NCBI GenBank assembly: GCA_905221605.1 | Contig: CAJNDS010001715.1 | Coordinates: 1-10,181 of the forward strand | Reading direction: 5' to 3' | Source: Symbiodinium natans | Taxonomy: Eukaryota > Sar > Dinophyceae > Suessiales > Symbiodiniaceae | Length of the DNA: 10,181 nt | Shown: in pieces, positions 1 to 6,190 of the stretch | Layout of the letters: each line of letters starts with the position of its first letter | Position numbering within the stretch: the first letter of the stretch is position 1 | Notes under the pieces: generated by a model | Database searches by the model: none | Told to the model about the DNA's origin: nothing | The model's input: only the letters and a program-made list of their open reading frames with translations | Made by a program: the position numbers and the translations under genes

Positions 1-18
1 GGGGGGGGGGGGGGGGGG
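1..18. repeat. Poly-G homopolymer at window start
   Basis: Eighteen consecutive G residues begin the window and are followed directly by non-repetitive sequence. A run of this kind at an edge could be genomic, or a sequencing or assembly artefact such as a scaffold-gap edge; the window alone cannot decide. Confidence 0.9.
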
Positions 19-43
19 CCCACCAATTAAACAGAAGCTCGGA

Positions 44-94
44 TTAAACCCTAAACCCTCAACCCTAAACCCTAAACCCTCAACCCTAACCCTT
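44..94 (-). repeat. Telomere-like tract, CCCTAAA orientation
   Basis: Degenerate CCCTAAA heptamers with CCCTCAA variants. The following stretch, 95-253, is mostly single copy with weak relics near 186-200 and a small GCTTC/GAAGC dyad at 170-183; I see no gene in it. Confidence 0.85.
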
Positions 95-253
95 GGGACG
101 ACAAGCTGTCAGGTCCATGCTACAGGGGCTTACCAAGCCCTTTTTTGCTCACTTTCCTTCCGCACGCTTGCTTCGGCTGAAGCCATAACCCTTAGCCCTA
201 AAAAAAGCCCTTCGGACTCAAAGAAAAAAGGCAAACGCCCGAAAAACACCCGG

Positions 254-334
254 TAACACCCTAAACCCTACAAACCCTAAAACCCTAAAACCCTAAACCC
301 CTAAACCCTAAAACCCTCAAACCCTCAAACCCTC
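254..334 (-). repeat. Degenerate telomere-like tract, CCCTAAA orientation
   Basis: CCCTAAA units with frequent extra A or C (CCCTAAAA, CCCCTAAA, CCCTCAAA), so the phase drifts. This is an old or slippage-prone tract. It is followed by a 76-bp island, 335-410, flanked on the right by the opposite orientation. Confidence 0.8.
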
Positions 335-410
335 TGAAAAGAAAAGCCCGAAACACGCCTTCGGCTCGTGGGCTTCGGCATTGGAGATCTTTTGTGGGGT
401 TTCAAGGGAT

Positions 411-443
411 TAGGGTTTAGGGTTTAGGTTTAGGGTTTAGGGT
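411..443 (+). repeat. Telomere-like tract, TTTAGGG orientation
   Basis: Four to five TTTAGGG heptamers, one missing a G. Island 444-680 follows. It holds no recognisable gene; both strands contain frames of 60-80 codons, but these run into the repeats and match no family I know. Confidence 0.85.
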
Positions 444-680
444 GCTCAGGAAATGCAGTGATTTAGAGTTAAGACGACTCTCCTTGGAATCAAATTGAAC
501 TAAAATTGCTTTCTTCAACAACTTGCATAGAGAAACGAAATGTACTTCCTTAAGGAACCGAATACAACGGAGTGGAACTCCAGCGGCACTGCATTGCCAT
601 AACCCTCGCCATCGGGCCCTGCGTCTGGCCTTGATGCCAAAACGTGCAGAAAGCCGCAAACCCTATTTTGAGGTTTACGG

Positions 681-737
681 GGGTTTAGGGTTTAGGTTTA
701 GGGTTTAGGGTAGAGGGTTTTGAGGTTCAGGGTTTGG
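681..737 (+). repeat. Telomere-like tract, TTTAGGG orientation
   Basis: TTTAGGG units decaying rightward into TTCAGGG and TTTGGGA variants. It borders the open-frame island that ends near 836. Confidence 0.85.
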
Positions 738-836
738 GATTTGATGCTAAACCCTGGCACCCTTTTGCTACGGGCCTTCTGCGACTTCACCCGGTACGGA
801 ACCGTTCATGTTCAGCCTGGCAACCTAAAATCGTAA
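738..836 (+). other. Single-copy island with short ATG-started frame
   Basis: Between a TTTAGGG tract and a CCCTAAA tract, an ATG at 744 opens a 30-codon frame ending at TAA 834-836. The peptide has a mixed, globular-looking composition (MLNPGTLLLRAFCDF near its start). I do not recognise it. It could be an exon fragment or a chance frame; a frame of this length is common by chance. Confidence 0.15.
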
Positions 837-841
837 ACACC

Positions 842-948
842 ATAAACCCTAAAACCTAAACCCTAAACCCCAAGCCCTACATCCTAAACCCTAAAGCCTA
901 AACCCTAAACCCCAAACCCTAAACCCGAAACCCTAAACCCTAAACCTT
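842..948 (-). repeat. Telomere-like tract, CCCTAAA orientation
   Basis: About 15 units of CCCTAAA with CCCCAAA, CCCTACA and CCCGAAA variants. It ends in a pyrimidine-rich run and CAG (954-956) that resembles a 3' splice site. Confidence 0.85.
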
Positions 949-956
949 CCTTTCAG

Positions 957-1055
957 GGAGAGCCCCGGCAGCCTTGTGGTTCGAAAGCAGGCCAGCCAGC
1001 GCGATGCGCCGAGAAAGCCGCTCGAACCGTGTGACCAGCCTCGGAAGGCGCTCGG
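957..1055 (+). other. Exon-like island (acceptor- and donor-like borders)
   Basis: A 99-bp GC-rich island preceded by CTTCCTTTCAG and followed by GT at 1056-1057 as the TTTAGGG tract begins. The frame through AGG 955-957 stays open across it (RESPGSLVVRKQASQRDAPR...). The 33-codon length, CAG|G acceptor and GT donor fit an exon between repeat-filled introns. There is no homology evidence, and chance is a real alternative. Confidence 0.2.
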
Positions 1056-1271
1056 GTTGAGGGTTTTGGGTTTAGGGTTTGGGTTTAGGGTTTGGGGTGT
1101 GGGGTTTAGGGTTTGGGGTTTAGGGTTTTGGGGTTCGGGATTTTTGTCTAGGGTTTAGGGCTTTTTGGCCTAGGGTCCAGGGTTTAGGGTTTCTGGCCTA
1201 GGGTTTAGGGATTTTTGGCCTAAGGTTAGGGTGTCTTGGCCTAGGGGTTTAGGTTTTAGGGTTTGGTGTTT
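1056..1271 (+). repeat. Degenerate telomere-like tract with 21-bp higher-order units
   Basis: TTTAGGG and TTTGGGG units. From about 1141 to 1246 a diverged block resembling TTTTTGGCCTAGGG recurs: the GCCTA/GTCTA core lies at about 1150, 1171, 1200, 1221 and 1242. The spacing is 21 bp, or 29 bp once. Twenty-one is three heptamers, so a higher-order unit has formed inside the array. Confidence 0.75.
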
Positions 1272-1392
1272 TGGGGGTTTAGGGGGTTTAGGGGGCTTAG
1301 GGGGTTTCGGGCGTTTAGGGGGTTTAGGGGGTTTAGGGGGTTTAGGGGGTTTAGGGGGTTTAGGGGGTTTCGGGGTTCAGGGGTTTAGGGGC
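1272..1392 (+). repeat. Nonamer TTTAGGGGG variant array
   Basis: The heptamer changes to TTTAGGGGG, about 12 units with two TTTCGGG-type and one CTTAGGG-type variants. Because nine is a multiple of three, one frame stays open and would encode Gly-Leu-Gly or Gly-Gly-Leu repeats; the apparent 74-codon frame 1231-1455 comes from this and is not called as a gene. Confidence 0.85.
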
Positions 1393-1433
1393 GCACTTGA
1401 AAATCGTTCCCTTGTAAGAGGAGCACCTCAAGC

Positions 1434-1470
1434 ACTAAACCCTAAAACCCCCTAAACCCTAAACCCTAAA
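1434..1470 (-). repeat. Short CCCTAAA tract
   Basis: Five CCCTAAA-type units with one CCCTAAAA and one CCCCCTAAA variant. It lies 17 bp from an oppositely oriented tract at 1488 and 41 bp from the nonamer array, so three orientation blocks sit within about 300 bp. Confidence 0.85.
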
Positions 1471-1487
1471 GTGCCCTCTGAGTCCAA

Positions 1488-1557
1488 GTTTAGGGCTTGG
1501 GGTTTGGGGTTTAGGGTTTAGGGCTCGGGTTTAGGGTTTAAGGTTTAGGGTCTAGGA
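1488..1557 (+). repeat. TTTAGGG tract
   Basis: TTTAGGG units with CTTGGGG, TTTGGGG and CTCGGG variants. The following island 1558-1693 is single copy and A/C-rich, with no recognisable gene. Confidence 0.85.
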
Positions 1558-1693
1558 AACCCTGTGAGTGGGCCTCAATCTGGGCCACCACACAGCTCTA
1601 GAAATACAACTTCAAACTTTAACAAAACTCTGGCACCCAAATCTTAGACTGTCAAGCTTTCAAAGCCTTACTTGGAGGATCTGGGGAATCAGT

Positions 1694-1735
1694 CTAGGGC
1701 TTAAAGGGTTCAGGGTTTAGGGTTTAGGGTTCAAG
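1694..1735 (+). repeat. Short TTTAGGG tract
   Basis: A few TTTAGGG and TTCAGGG units grading into unique sequence on both sides. Island 1736-1838 follows; no gene seen. Confidence 0.75.
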
Positions 1736-1838
1736 GCATAAGCTTGAAGGTACAGGGAAGTTGCCTTCACGAAACTCTTTAGGATTCGGAAAACCCCTTG
1801 AGTCATAGTCCTTACTTAAACCACCCTTGGGTTTTTTT

Positions 1839-1883
1839 GGTGTTAATTCAAGCGTATTCCCGGTGTTAATTCAGGTGTATTCC
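1839..1883 (+). repeat. Tandem duplication of 22 bp
   Basis: The segment starting GGTGTTAATTCA and ending GTATTCC is present at 1839-1860 and again at 1862-1883 with two mismatches. It abuts the clean CCCTAAA array, so it marks the edge of that array. Confidence 0.9.
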
Positions 1884-1884
1884 G

Positions 1885-2057
1885 CCCTAAACCCTAAACC
1901 CTAAACCCTAAACCCTAAACCCTAAACCCTAAACCCTAAACCCTAAACCCTAAACCCTAAACCCTAAACCCTAAACCTAAACCCTAAACCCTAAACCCTA
2001 AACCCTAAACCCTAAACCCTAACCCCTGGACCCTAAACCCTGAATCCCTCAACCCCC
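1885..2057 (-). repeat. Long clean CCCTAAA array
   Basis: Thirteen perfect CCCTAAA units (1885-1975), one hexamer CCTAAA, five more perfect units to 2016, then degenerate units to about 2057. The near-perfect core suggests recent addition or homogenisation, compared with the degenerate tracts elsewhere. Confidence 0.95.
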
Positions 2058-2243
2058 TTACTCCAAAGCAATGGGCTCCCTGGGAAACACCTTTTAAGGG
2101 GCTTACCCTAAGGTCCCTTGCAAGTGTCCCTCCTGTAGTCCCTTGAACCTTGCAGGCACAGCTGCATTTGCATCTGCCTCGACGATGTCGCCATGGCATT
2201 GAGGCAGCTGCCGTTCTTTGTGATTGCTTCCACGCTCAAGCCC
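2058..2243. other. Single-copy island, no recognisable gene
   Basis: About 186 bp of unique sequence between two CCCTAAA tracts. A minus-strand frame (2005-2199, 64 codons) crosses into the repeat on its 3' side. It is Cys/Arg/Gly-rich and matches no family I recognise. No RNA gene or regulatory signal seen. Confidence 0.5.
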
Positions 2244-2327
2244 CCAAACCCTAAACCCTTTTTGCAGCAGCAAACCCTAAACCCTCAACCCTACACCCTA
2301 AACCCCAAACCCTAGACCCTAAACCCA
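2244..2327 (-). repeat. Degenerate CCCTAAA tract
   Basis: CCCTAAA units interrupted by a TTTTTGCAGCAG insertion at about 2259-2270 and carrying CCCTCAA, CCCTACA and CCCTAGA variants. Island 2328-2556 follows. It is single copy and contains no frame or RNA that I recognise. Confidence 0.8.
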
Positions 2328-2556
2328 CATGTAGTGTTCTGAAAGCACTAGGCTGCGTGCAAAGAAACAGTCCCGGGGTGAGGACCGCCACAGTGTTACT
2401 GCAAGAGCCTAAGCCCTCAGCCACATGCCAGCTTGGGGCTTTGGTTTTTGGATTCTGGCATCGCTATTGAGTGTTGGAGCTTTGAAATGCGTCCCTCTCC
2501 CTCTCGTCACGCCGAACTTCTCAACTCTTGCTCCGGCGTGCGACTGCCTTTGAGAC

Positions 2557-2719
2557 CTTAAACCCCAAGCCCCCCTGCAAAGGACCCTAACCTGAACCTA
2601 AAACCTTAACCCACAAACCCCGACTAAACCGCCCTAAACCCCCAAACCCTAAACCCCCAAACCCCAACTAAAGCCCAAACCCTAAACCCTAAACCCCCAA
2701 CCCCAAACCCTAAACCCGA
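2557..2719 (-). repeat. Highly degenerate CCCTAAA/CCCCAAA tract
   Basis: CCCTAAA mixed with CCCCAAA, CCCCCAAA and CCCGAC variants, plus small insertions. This is an old tract. Island 2720-2822 follows, with no recognisable feature. Confidence 0.75.
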
Positions 2720-2822
2720 AGCAGCATGCCCTGTACTACTATGATTCTGGCGCCTGCCAGGTGGGATAATCGTGGTGACTCTTTCGGCTCCTGCCTTACA
2801 TCTTTCTGAAGTCCCTTGAGCC

Positions 2823-2887
2823 TCAAACCCTAAACCCGAAATCCTACACCCTAAATCCTAAATCCTAAACCCTAAACCCTAGACCCT
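2823..2887 (-). repeat. CCCTAAA tract with TCCTAAA variants
   Basis: About nine units, including consecutive TCCTAAA-type variants. It ends at GCATTGCAG, an acceptor-like junction with the next island. Confidence 0.8.
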
Positions 2888-2896
2888 GCATTGCAG

Positions 2897-2988
2897 GGAG
2901 CTCGCAGCTTTCACAGGAAGATCGTCGCCAGCGAAATCTACGACGAGACGCTAGGCACGTGTCCTAGCCCAGGTGGCCTCGCAACTCG
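2897..2988 (+). other. Exon-like island
   Basis: Preceded by GCATTGCAG (CAG at 2894-2896) and followed by GT at 2989-2990 as the TTTAGGG tract starts. The frame through GGA 2897-2899 is open from 2876 to 2998 (41 codons), closed at both ends by telomere-motif stops; part reads ARSFHRKIVASEIYDETLG. Composition is protein-like, but I recognise no family. It could be an exon, a gene fragment or chance. Confidence 0.2.
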
Positions 2989-3051
2989 GTTTAGGGTTTA
3001 GGGTTCGTCTAGGTTTTTGGGGTTTTAGGGTTTAGGGTTCCGGGCTTAGGG
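2989..3051 (+). repeat. TTTAGGG tract
   Basis: TTTAGGG units with TTTTGGGG and TTCCGGG variants. Island 3052-3247 follows. It carries a minus-strand 60-codon frame (3032-3214) that ends inside this tract; the frame is unrecognised and low in support. Confidence 0.8.
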
Positions 3052-3247
3052 CCACAGATGGATGGACGGCCTTGTTTACTTGTTGGAATCTCATCTGTAG
3101 GTTGGGGTTGAGGAAGACCTCGTGAAATATTGGGGCTGGGATGAAAGAATAAATCAAGTCAACAGCTACCCCAACGAAATCGGAATGGTTTGTTAAGGTG
3201 CACGGCATCAGCACAAGCTTGACATCTCCACCGAAACAGAGGTTGGG

Positions 3248-3398
3248 CTAAGGGTTTAGGGTTTAGGGTTTAGGGTTTAAGGTATAGGTGTAGGGTTTAG
3301 GGTTTAGGGTTTAGGGTTCAGGGTTCAGGGTTCAGGGTTCAGGGTTCAGGGTTCAGGGTTCAGGGTTTAGGGTTTAGGGTTTAGGGTTTAGGGTTTAC
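3248..3398 (+). repeat. TTTAGGG array containing a TTCAGGG block
   Basis: TTTAGGG units flank seven consecutive perfect TTCAGGG units at 3317-3365, after which TTTAGGG resumes. Identical neighbouring variants point to local duplication of the variant, not independent mutation. TTCAGGG has no stop codon in any frame. Confidence 0.95.
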
Positions 3399-3516
3399 GA
3401 GCACTTTGCGCATACCCGAGTTTGCCATCTCAATATGCACTGAAAGAACAACTGCCACCGGTTGTGGTTACACACGTGAAACTGACAAACGCAGGGCCAA
3501 GTGCGACGACCTCGAA
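3397..3516 (+). other. Island with 40-codon open frame
   Basis: Immediately after the TTTAGGG array a frame opens at ACG 3397 and runs 40 codons to TGA 3517-3519 (TSTLRIPEFAISICTE at its start, then Cys- and charge-rich). Unrecognised. An exon fragment is possible, and so is a chance frame. The rest of the island to 3685 holds the foldback repeat. Confidence 0.13.
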
Positions 3517-3557
3517 TGACACTGGCCCAAATCTCCAGCTCGCCTGAACCCTTCTGT

Positions 3558-3659
3558 TTGGGATGTTTCCCCTTCTACTAACAGTCCTTAATAGGATTAT
3601 AAGGGGGGGGGTACTAGAATCCCTACTAAGGACTGTTAGTCGAAGGGGGAACATCCCAA
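3558..3659. repeat. Foldback inverted repeat (MITE-like)
   Basis: The left arm begins TTGGGATGTTTCCCC near 3558 and the right arm ends GGGGGAACATCCCAA near 3659. The arms are about 40 bp, matching with roughly three mismatches and a 1-bp gap, and share ACTAACAGTCCTTA in the left arm. The central loop includes nine Gs (3603-3611). I see no clear target-site duplication. It may be a miniature transposon relic or a structured non-coding element. Confidence 0.75.
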
Positions 3660-3685
3660 TCTACTGTGGTAAACCATCACGTGTT

Positions 3686-3752
3686 CCCCTAAACCCTAAA
3701 CCCTAAACCCTAAACCCGAAACCCTAAACCCTAAACCCTAAACCCTAAACCC
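3686..3752 (-). repeat. CCCTAAA tract
   Basis: Nine to ten near-perfect CCCTAAA units with one CCCGAAA variant and a terminal CCCGC. It ends two bases before CATGTCAG|GG. Confidence 0.9.
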
Positions 3753-3820
3753 GCATGTCAGGGACAACATCCTCAGACCGGACCAGCGATGGCGCGCATC
3801 GGGACCGCCTGCGTCGAAGC

Positions 3821-3842
3821 AGCACTGCTGCGAAGCAGTGCT
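3821..3842 (+). repeat. Short perfect hairpin with GCGA loop
   Basis: AGCACTGCT (3821-3829), loop GCGA (3830-3833), AGCAGTGCT (3834-3842): a perfect 9-bp stem with a GNRA-type tetraloop, abutting the CCCTAAA tract. It is not followed by a T run on either strand, so it is not a typical terminator. The rest of island 3753-3842 has an acceptor-like CAG|G at 3759-3762 and no recognised gene. Confidence 0.6.
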
Positions 3843-3953
3843 AAACCCTAAACCCTAAAACCTAAACCCTAAACCCTAAACCCTAAACCCTAAACCCTAA
3901 ACCCTATAAACCCTAAACCCTGAACCCTGAACCCTAAACCCTAAACCCTAAAC
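3843..3953 (-). repeat. CCCTAAA array
   Basis: About 15 units, mostly perfect, with one CCTAAA, one CCCTATAAA and two adjacent CCCTGAA units. Confidence 0.9.
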
Positions 3954-4014
3954 TCAAGGGGTTTGGGGGTGGAGAATGCCACTACCTCCTTTTGAATCCA
4001 GGGGTGGCTCCGAA

Positions 4015-4035
4015 GTTTAGGGTTGAGGGTTTAGG
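4015..4035 (+). repeat. Short TTTAGGG relic
   Basis: Three units (TTTAGGG, TTGAGGG, TTTAGGC) between two islands. Island 3954-4014 on its left shows nothing recognisable. Confidence 0.65.
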
Positions 4036-4036
4036 C

Positions 4037-4102
4037 TCCTTGCCCATCGAGGCGAAGCATGATGGAAGTGCAGCCCAGTATCTCTTCATGACGTGTTTCG
4101 TA
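4037..4102 (+). other. Island with short open frame
   Basis: A frame from TCC 4037 reads SLPIEAKHDGSAAQYLFMTC and continues to the TAA supplied by the adjacent CCCTAAA tract. It begins just after TTTAG|GC, so the telomere motif itself could act as an acceptor-like site. No family recognised; chance is likely. Confidence 0.12.
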
Positions 4103-4161
4103 AATCCTAAACCCTAAACCCTAAACCCTAAACCCTAAACCCGAAACCCTAAACCCTAAAC
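4101..4161 (-). repeat. CCCTAAA tract
   Basis: Eight units, nearly perfect, with one TCCTAAA and one CCCGAAA variant. Confidence 0.9.
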
Positions 4162-4169
4162 TGCGCTTA

Positions 4170-4358
4170 GGGTTCGGCCCTACAGTTTCCAGGGGCCTGC
4201 AGAGCTACCCTTTCTTTGAGGAAGAGACCATAAACTTCAACGACACAGCGCTCTCGCGATGGACTTAGGAGCAAGGGCCAAAGCTGAACCAAAAAACAGT
4301 CTTGGGCCTGCGTGTGCCTGTCGACCCCTTCCCTTAGCCGAAGCCCCGAGGAGCCAGG
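4170..4358 (+). other. Island with two in-phase open segments
   Basis: The frame from 4170 is open to TAG 4266-4268 (32 codons, including GLQSYPFFEEETINFNDTAL), then continues in the same frame to TAG 4335-4337 (22 codons, EQGPKLNQKTVLGLRVPV). An acceptor-like TTTCCAG|GG lies at 4186-4194. Two same-phase open segments separated by one TAG would fit a decayed coding fragment; unrecognised, and chance remains possible. Confidence 0.18.
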
Positions 4359-4455
4359 AACCCTAAACCCTAAACCCTAAACCGCCTATACCCTAAACCC
4401 TAAACCCTAAACCCTAAACCCTAAACCCTAAAGAAAAGGAGACCCTAAACCCTGA
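4359..4455 (-). repeat. CCCTAAA tract with insertions
   Basis: Three units, a short interruption (GCCTATA, about 4384-4390), six near-perfect units, an AGAAAAGGAGA interruption (4432-4442), then one or two more. Island 4456-4581 follows, with no recognisable feature. Confidence 0.85.
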
Positions 4456-4581
4456 AGGGGAACCCCAAACCGGCAACGGGGAGCAGAATTGATAGGAAAA
4501 CCGGTACTTATTAGCGCCATCAGCTCACAATCAGGAACCCCTTGTCGGACCAAGATGTGCTCCCCTCGAAACACCCCCTAC

Positions 4582-4650
4582 GAACCCTGAACCCTGAACC
4601 TAAACCCTAAACCCTAAACCCTAAACCCGGAACCCTTAACCCTAAACCCT
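4582..4650 (-). repeat. CCCTAAA/CCCTGAA tract
   Basis: CCCTGAA units at the left edge, CCCTAAA in the middle, and CCCGGAA and CCCTTAA at the right. The island after it starts GTCCTCAG|GGGG and shows no recognisable gene to 4754. Confidence 0.85.
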
Positions 4651-4754
4651 GAGTCCTCAGGGGGTGTTGGGCTGTGCTCCAACAACAAAAGCTGAGGAGG
4701 CGCCTCGTAGCTTTGCTTCCAGGCCTTCGGATGACAAGAACCGACGCCCAAGCA

Positions 4755-4787
4755 CTTAGGGCTTAGGGCTTAGGGGTGGGGGCTTAG
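4755..4787 (+). repeat. CTTAGGG-type relic
   Basis: Four units of CTTAGGG-type sequence, the last with extra G residues. It sits about 45 bp left of satellite A. Confidence 0.7.
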
Positions 4788-4829
4788 TTTACTGTGCTGG
4801 CGTGTGGGGTGTCTTTGACGTTACGGGGA

Positions 4830-5531
4830 AAATGCTCGGGAAAAGCCACTTTTCTCGAAAAGCCACTTTTTGCGAAAAGTCACTTTTCTCGCGGCGTTGC
4901 GCGCGCCGCGTCCCCGAAAAACAACTTTTCTCGAAAAGCCACTTTTCTCGAAAAGCCACTTTTTGCGACAAGTCACTTTTCTCGCGGCGTTGCGCGCGCC
5001 GCGTCCCCGAAAAGAAACTTTTCTCGAAAAGCCACTTTTCTCGAAAAGCCACTTTTTGCGAAAAGTCACTTTTCTCGCGGCGTCGGGCGCGCCGCGTCCC
5101 CGAAAAACAACTTTTCTCGAAAAGCAACTTTTATCGAAAAGCCACTTTTTGCGAAAAGTCACTTTTCTCGCGTCGTTGCGCGCGCCGCGTCCCCGAAAAG
5201 CCACTTTTCTCGAAAAGCCACTTTTCTCGAAAAGCCACTTTTTGCGAAAAGTGACTTCTCTCGTGGCGCTGCGCGCGCCGCGTCCCTGAAAACCACTTTT
5301 CTCGAAAAGCCACTTTTCTCGAAAAGCCACTTTTTGCGAAAAGCCACTTTTCGCGAAAAGTCACTTTTCTCTTGGCGTTGGAGCGCGCGGCGTCCGCGAA
5401 AAGCCACTTTTCTCGAAAAGCCACTTTTTGCGAAAAGTCACTTGTCTCGCGGCGTTGGAGCGCGCGGTGTCCGCGAAAAGCCACTTTTCCCGAAAAGCCA
5501 CTTCTTGAAAAGCCACTATTTGCGAAAAGTG
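4830..5531 (+). repeat. Satellite A: 17-bp dyad repeat in 93-bp higher-order units
   Basis: The basic unit is CTCGAAAAGCCACTTTT (17 bp), containing the dyad GAAAAG-CCA-CTTTTC. A TGCGAAAAGTCACTTTT variant and a GC-rich linker follow in fixed order. The linker start CTCGCGG (or variant) lies at about 4888, 4981, 5074, 5167, 5260, 5369 and 5446, giving four spacings of exactly 93 bp, then 109 and 77. Early linkers hold the perfect stem CGCGGCG/CGCCGCG. Stop codons are rare on both strands, so frames of up to 252 codons exist (for example 4794-5552); I do not call these genes. Confidence 0.95.
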
Positions 5532-5650
5532 AGGTTTAGGGTTAAGGGTTAAGGGTTTGGGGTTTCAGTAGGATTTAGGGTTTAGGGTCAGTAGGGTTTA
5601 GGGTTAGTAGGGTTTAGGGTTAGTAGGGTTTAGGGTTTAGTGTTGAGGGT
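5532..5650 (+). repeat. Telomere-like insert inside the satellite
   Basis: TTTAGGG-type sequence interrupts the 17-bp satellite. Its core has a 16-bp higher-order unit, TTAGTAGGGTTTAGGG, repeated about three to four times at 5570-5635. Satellite sequence resumes at 5650 with GTTGGAGCGCGCGG. Confidence 0.85.
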
Positions 5651-5732
5651 TGGAGCGCGCGGTGTCCGCGAGAAGCCACTTTTCCCGAAAAGCCACTTCT
5701 CTTGAAAAGGCACCTTTTGCGAAAAGTGAGTT
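5651..5732 (+). repeat. Isolated satellite unit right of the telomere-like insert
   Basis: This roughly 80-bp unit shares with the last unit of satellite A (5455-5531) the linker GTTGGAGCGCGCGGTGTCCG, the variant TTTTCCCGAAAAGCCACTTC and the ending GAAAAGTGAG. The two are the closest relatives of each other in this window and flank the insert. Confidence 0.8.
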
Positions 5733-6190
5733 TACTCATTGAAAGCCGGAAAAGGTAGTGTCCGTTGCGTGTGTGCACCCACTTCTCTCGCCGTCGTTCA
5801 CAGCTGGGCGATAGCCATACGCAGCACTTCCTTGTGGGGCTCTGTTCACAGGACTACTAAGTTAAGTTAGCAATGTCAAGCTTAGAGATTCTAATTAATT
5901 GGGTTCGAGGTTTGGGGGGCTCTGAGGTTAATAAGTTAGTGAATCCCTACTCGTCCAAGAATTTCGAGAGCCTATAATGCTCTTAATCTTCGACAGCGAC
6001 TCTGTCAGGCTGTGAACCCCGCTACTAGAATTCCACAATCCCTCCCAGCTACTATGATTATCAAGGCAGGTATAAATGCCGCCGTGGGTGCCTTGCCGTG
6101 CCATCTCAAAGAAGCGGAAAAGGGAGGTGTAGAGGTTCTCTTGGTTGCTTCAATGGTGGGCGCCGTGTCACTTAGTGCCGACGTGTTGCA
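5733..6190. other. Longest single-copy stretch, no recognised gene
   Basis: About 460 bp without telomere motif or satellite, of more balanced base composition than its surroundings. No tRNA, rRNA or promoter is identified. A plus-strand frame begins in its right half (ATG 6054) and runs into satellite B. Best candidate place in the window for an inserted or ancestral unique segment. Confidence 0.5.

Noticed and set aside
44-334. True chromosome end
   Set aside because: The tracts are short and degenerate, the window starts with poly-G and unique sequence, and both orientations occur throughout.
1231-1455. Gly-Leu-Gly repeat frame
   Set aside because: Product of the TTTAGGGGG nonamer array; begins and ends in telomere-like sequence.
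3430-3654. 74-codon minus-strand frame over the foldback repeat
   Set aside because: It starts inside the right arm of the inverted repeat and runs through both arms and the G9 loop; no recognisable motif, and a chance frame is adequate.
3821-3842. Bacterial-type terminator
   Set aside because: The stem is good, but no T run follows on either strand and there is no upstream gene.
4794-5552. 252-codon plus-strand frame over satellite A
   Set aside because: It is pure translation of the 17/93-bp repeat; rival long frames exist in other phases and on the other strand, and no domain is visible.
5733-5870. Dinoflagellate spliced-leader sequence
   Set aside because: Looked for a match to the conserved leader; only short partial similarities such as TAGCCAT were found.
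5900-5935. tRNA T-arm-like GGGTTCGAGG near 5900
   Set aside because: No matching acceptor stem, anticodon arm or D-arm could be placed around it.
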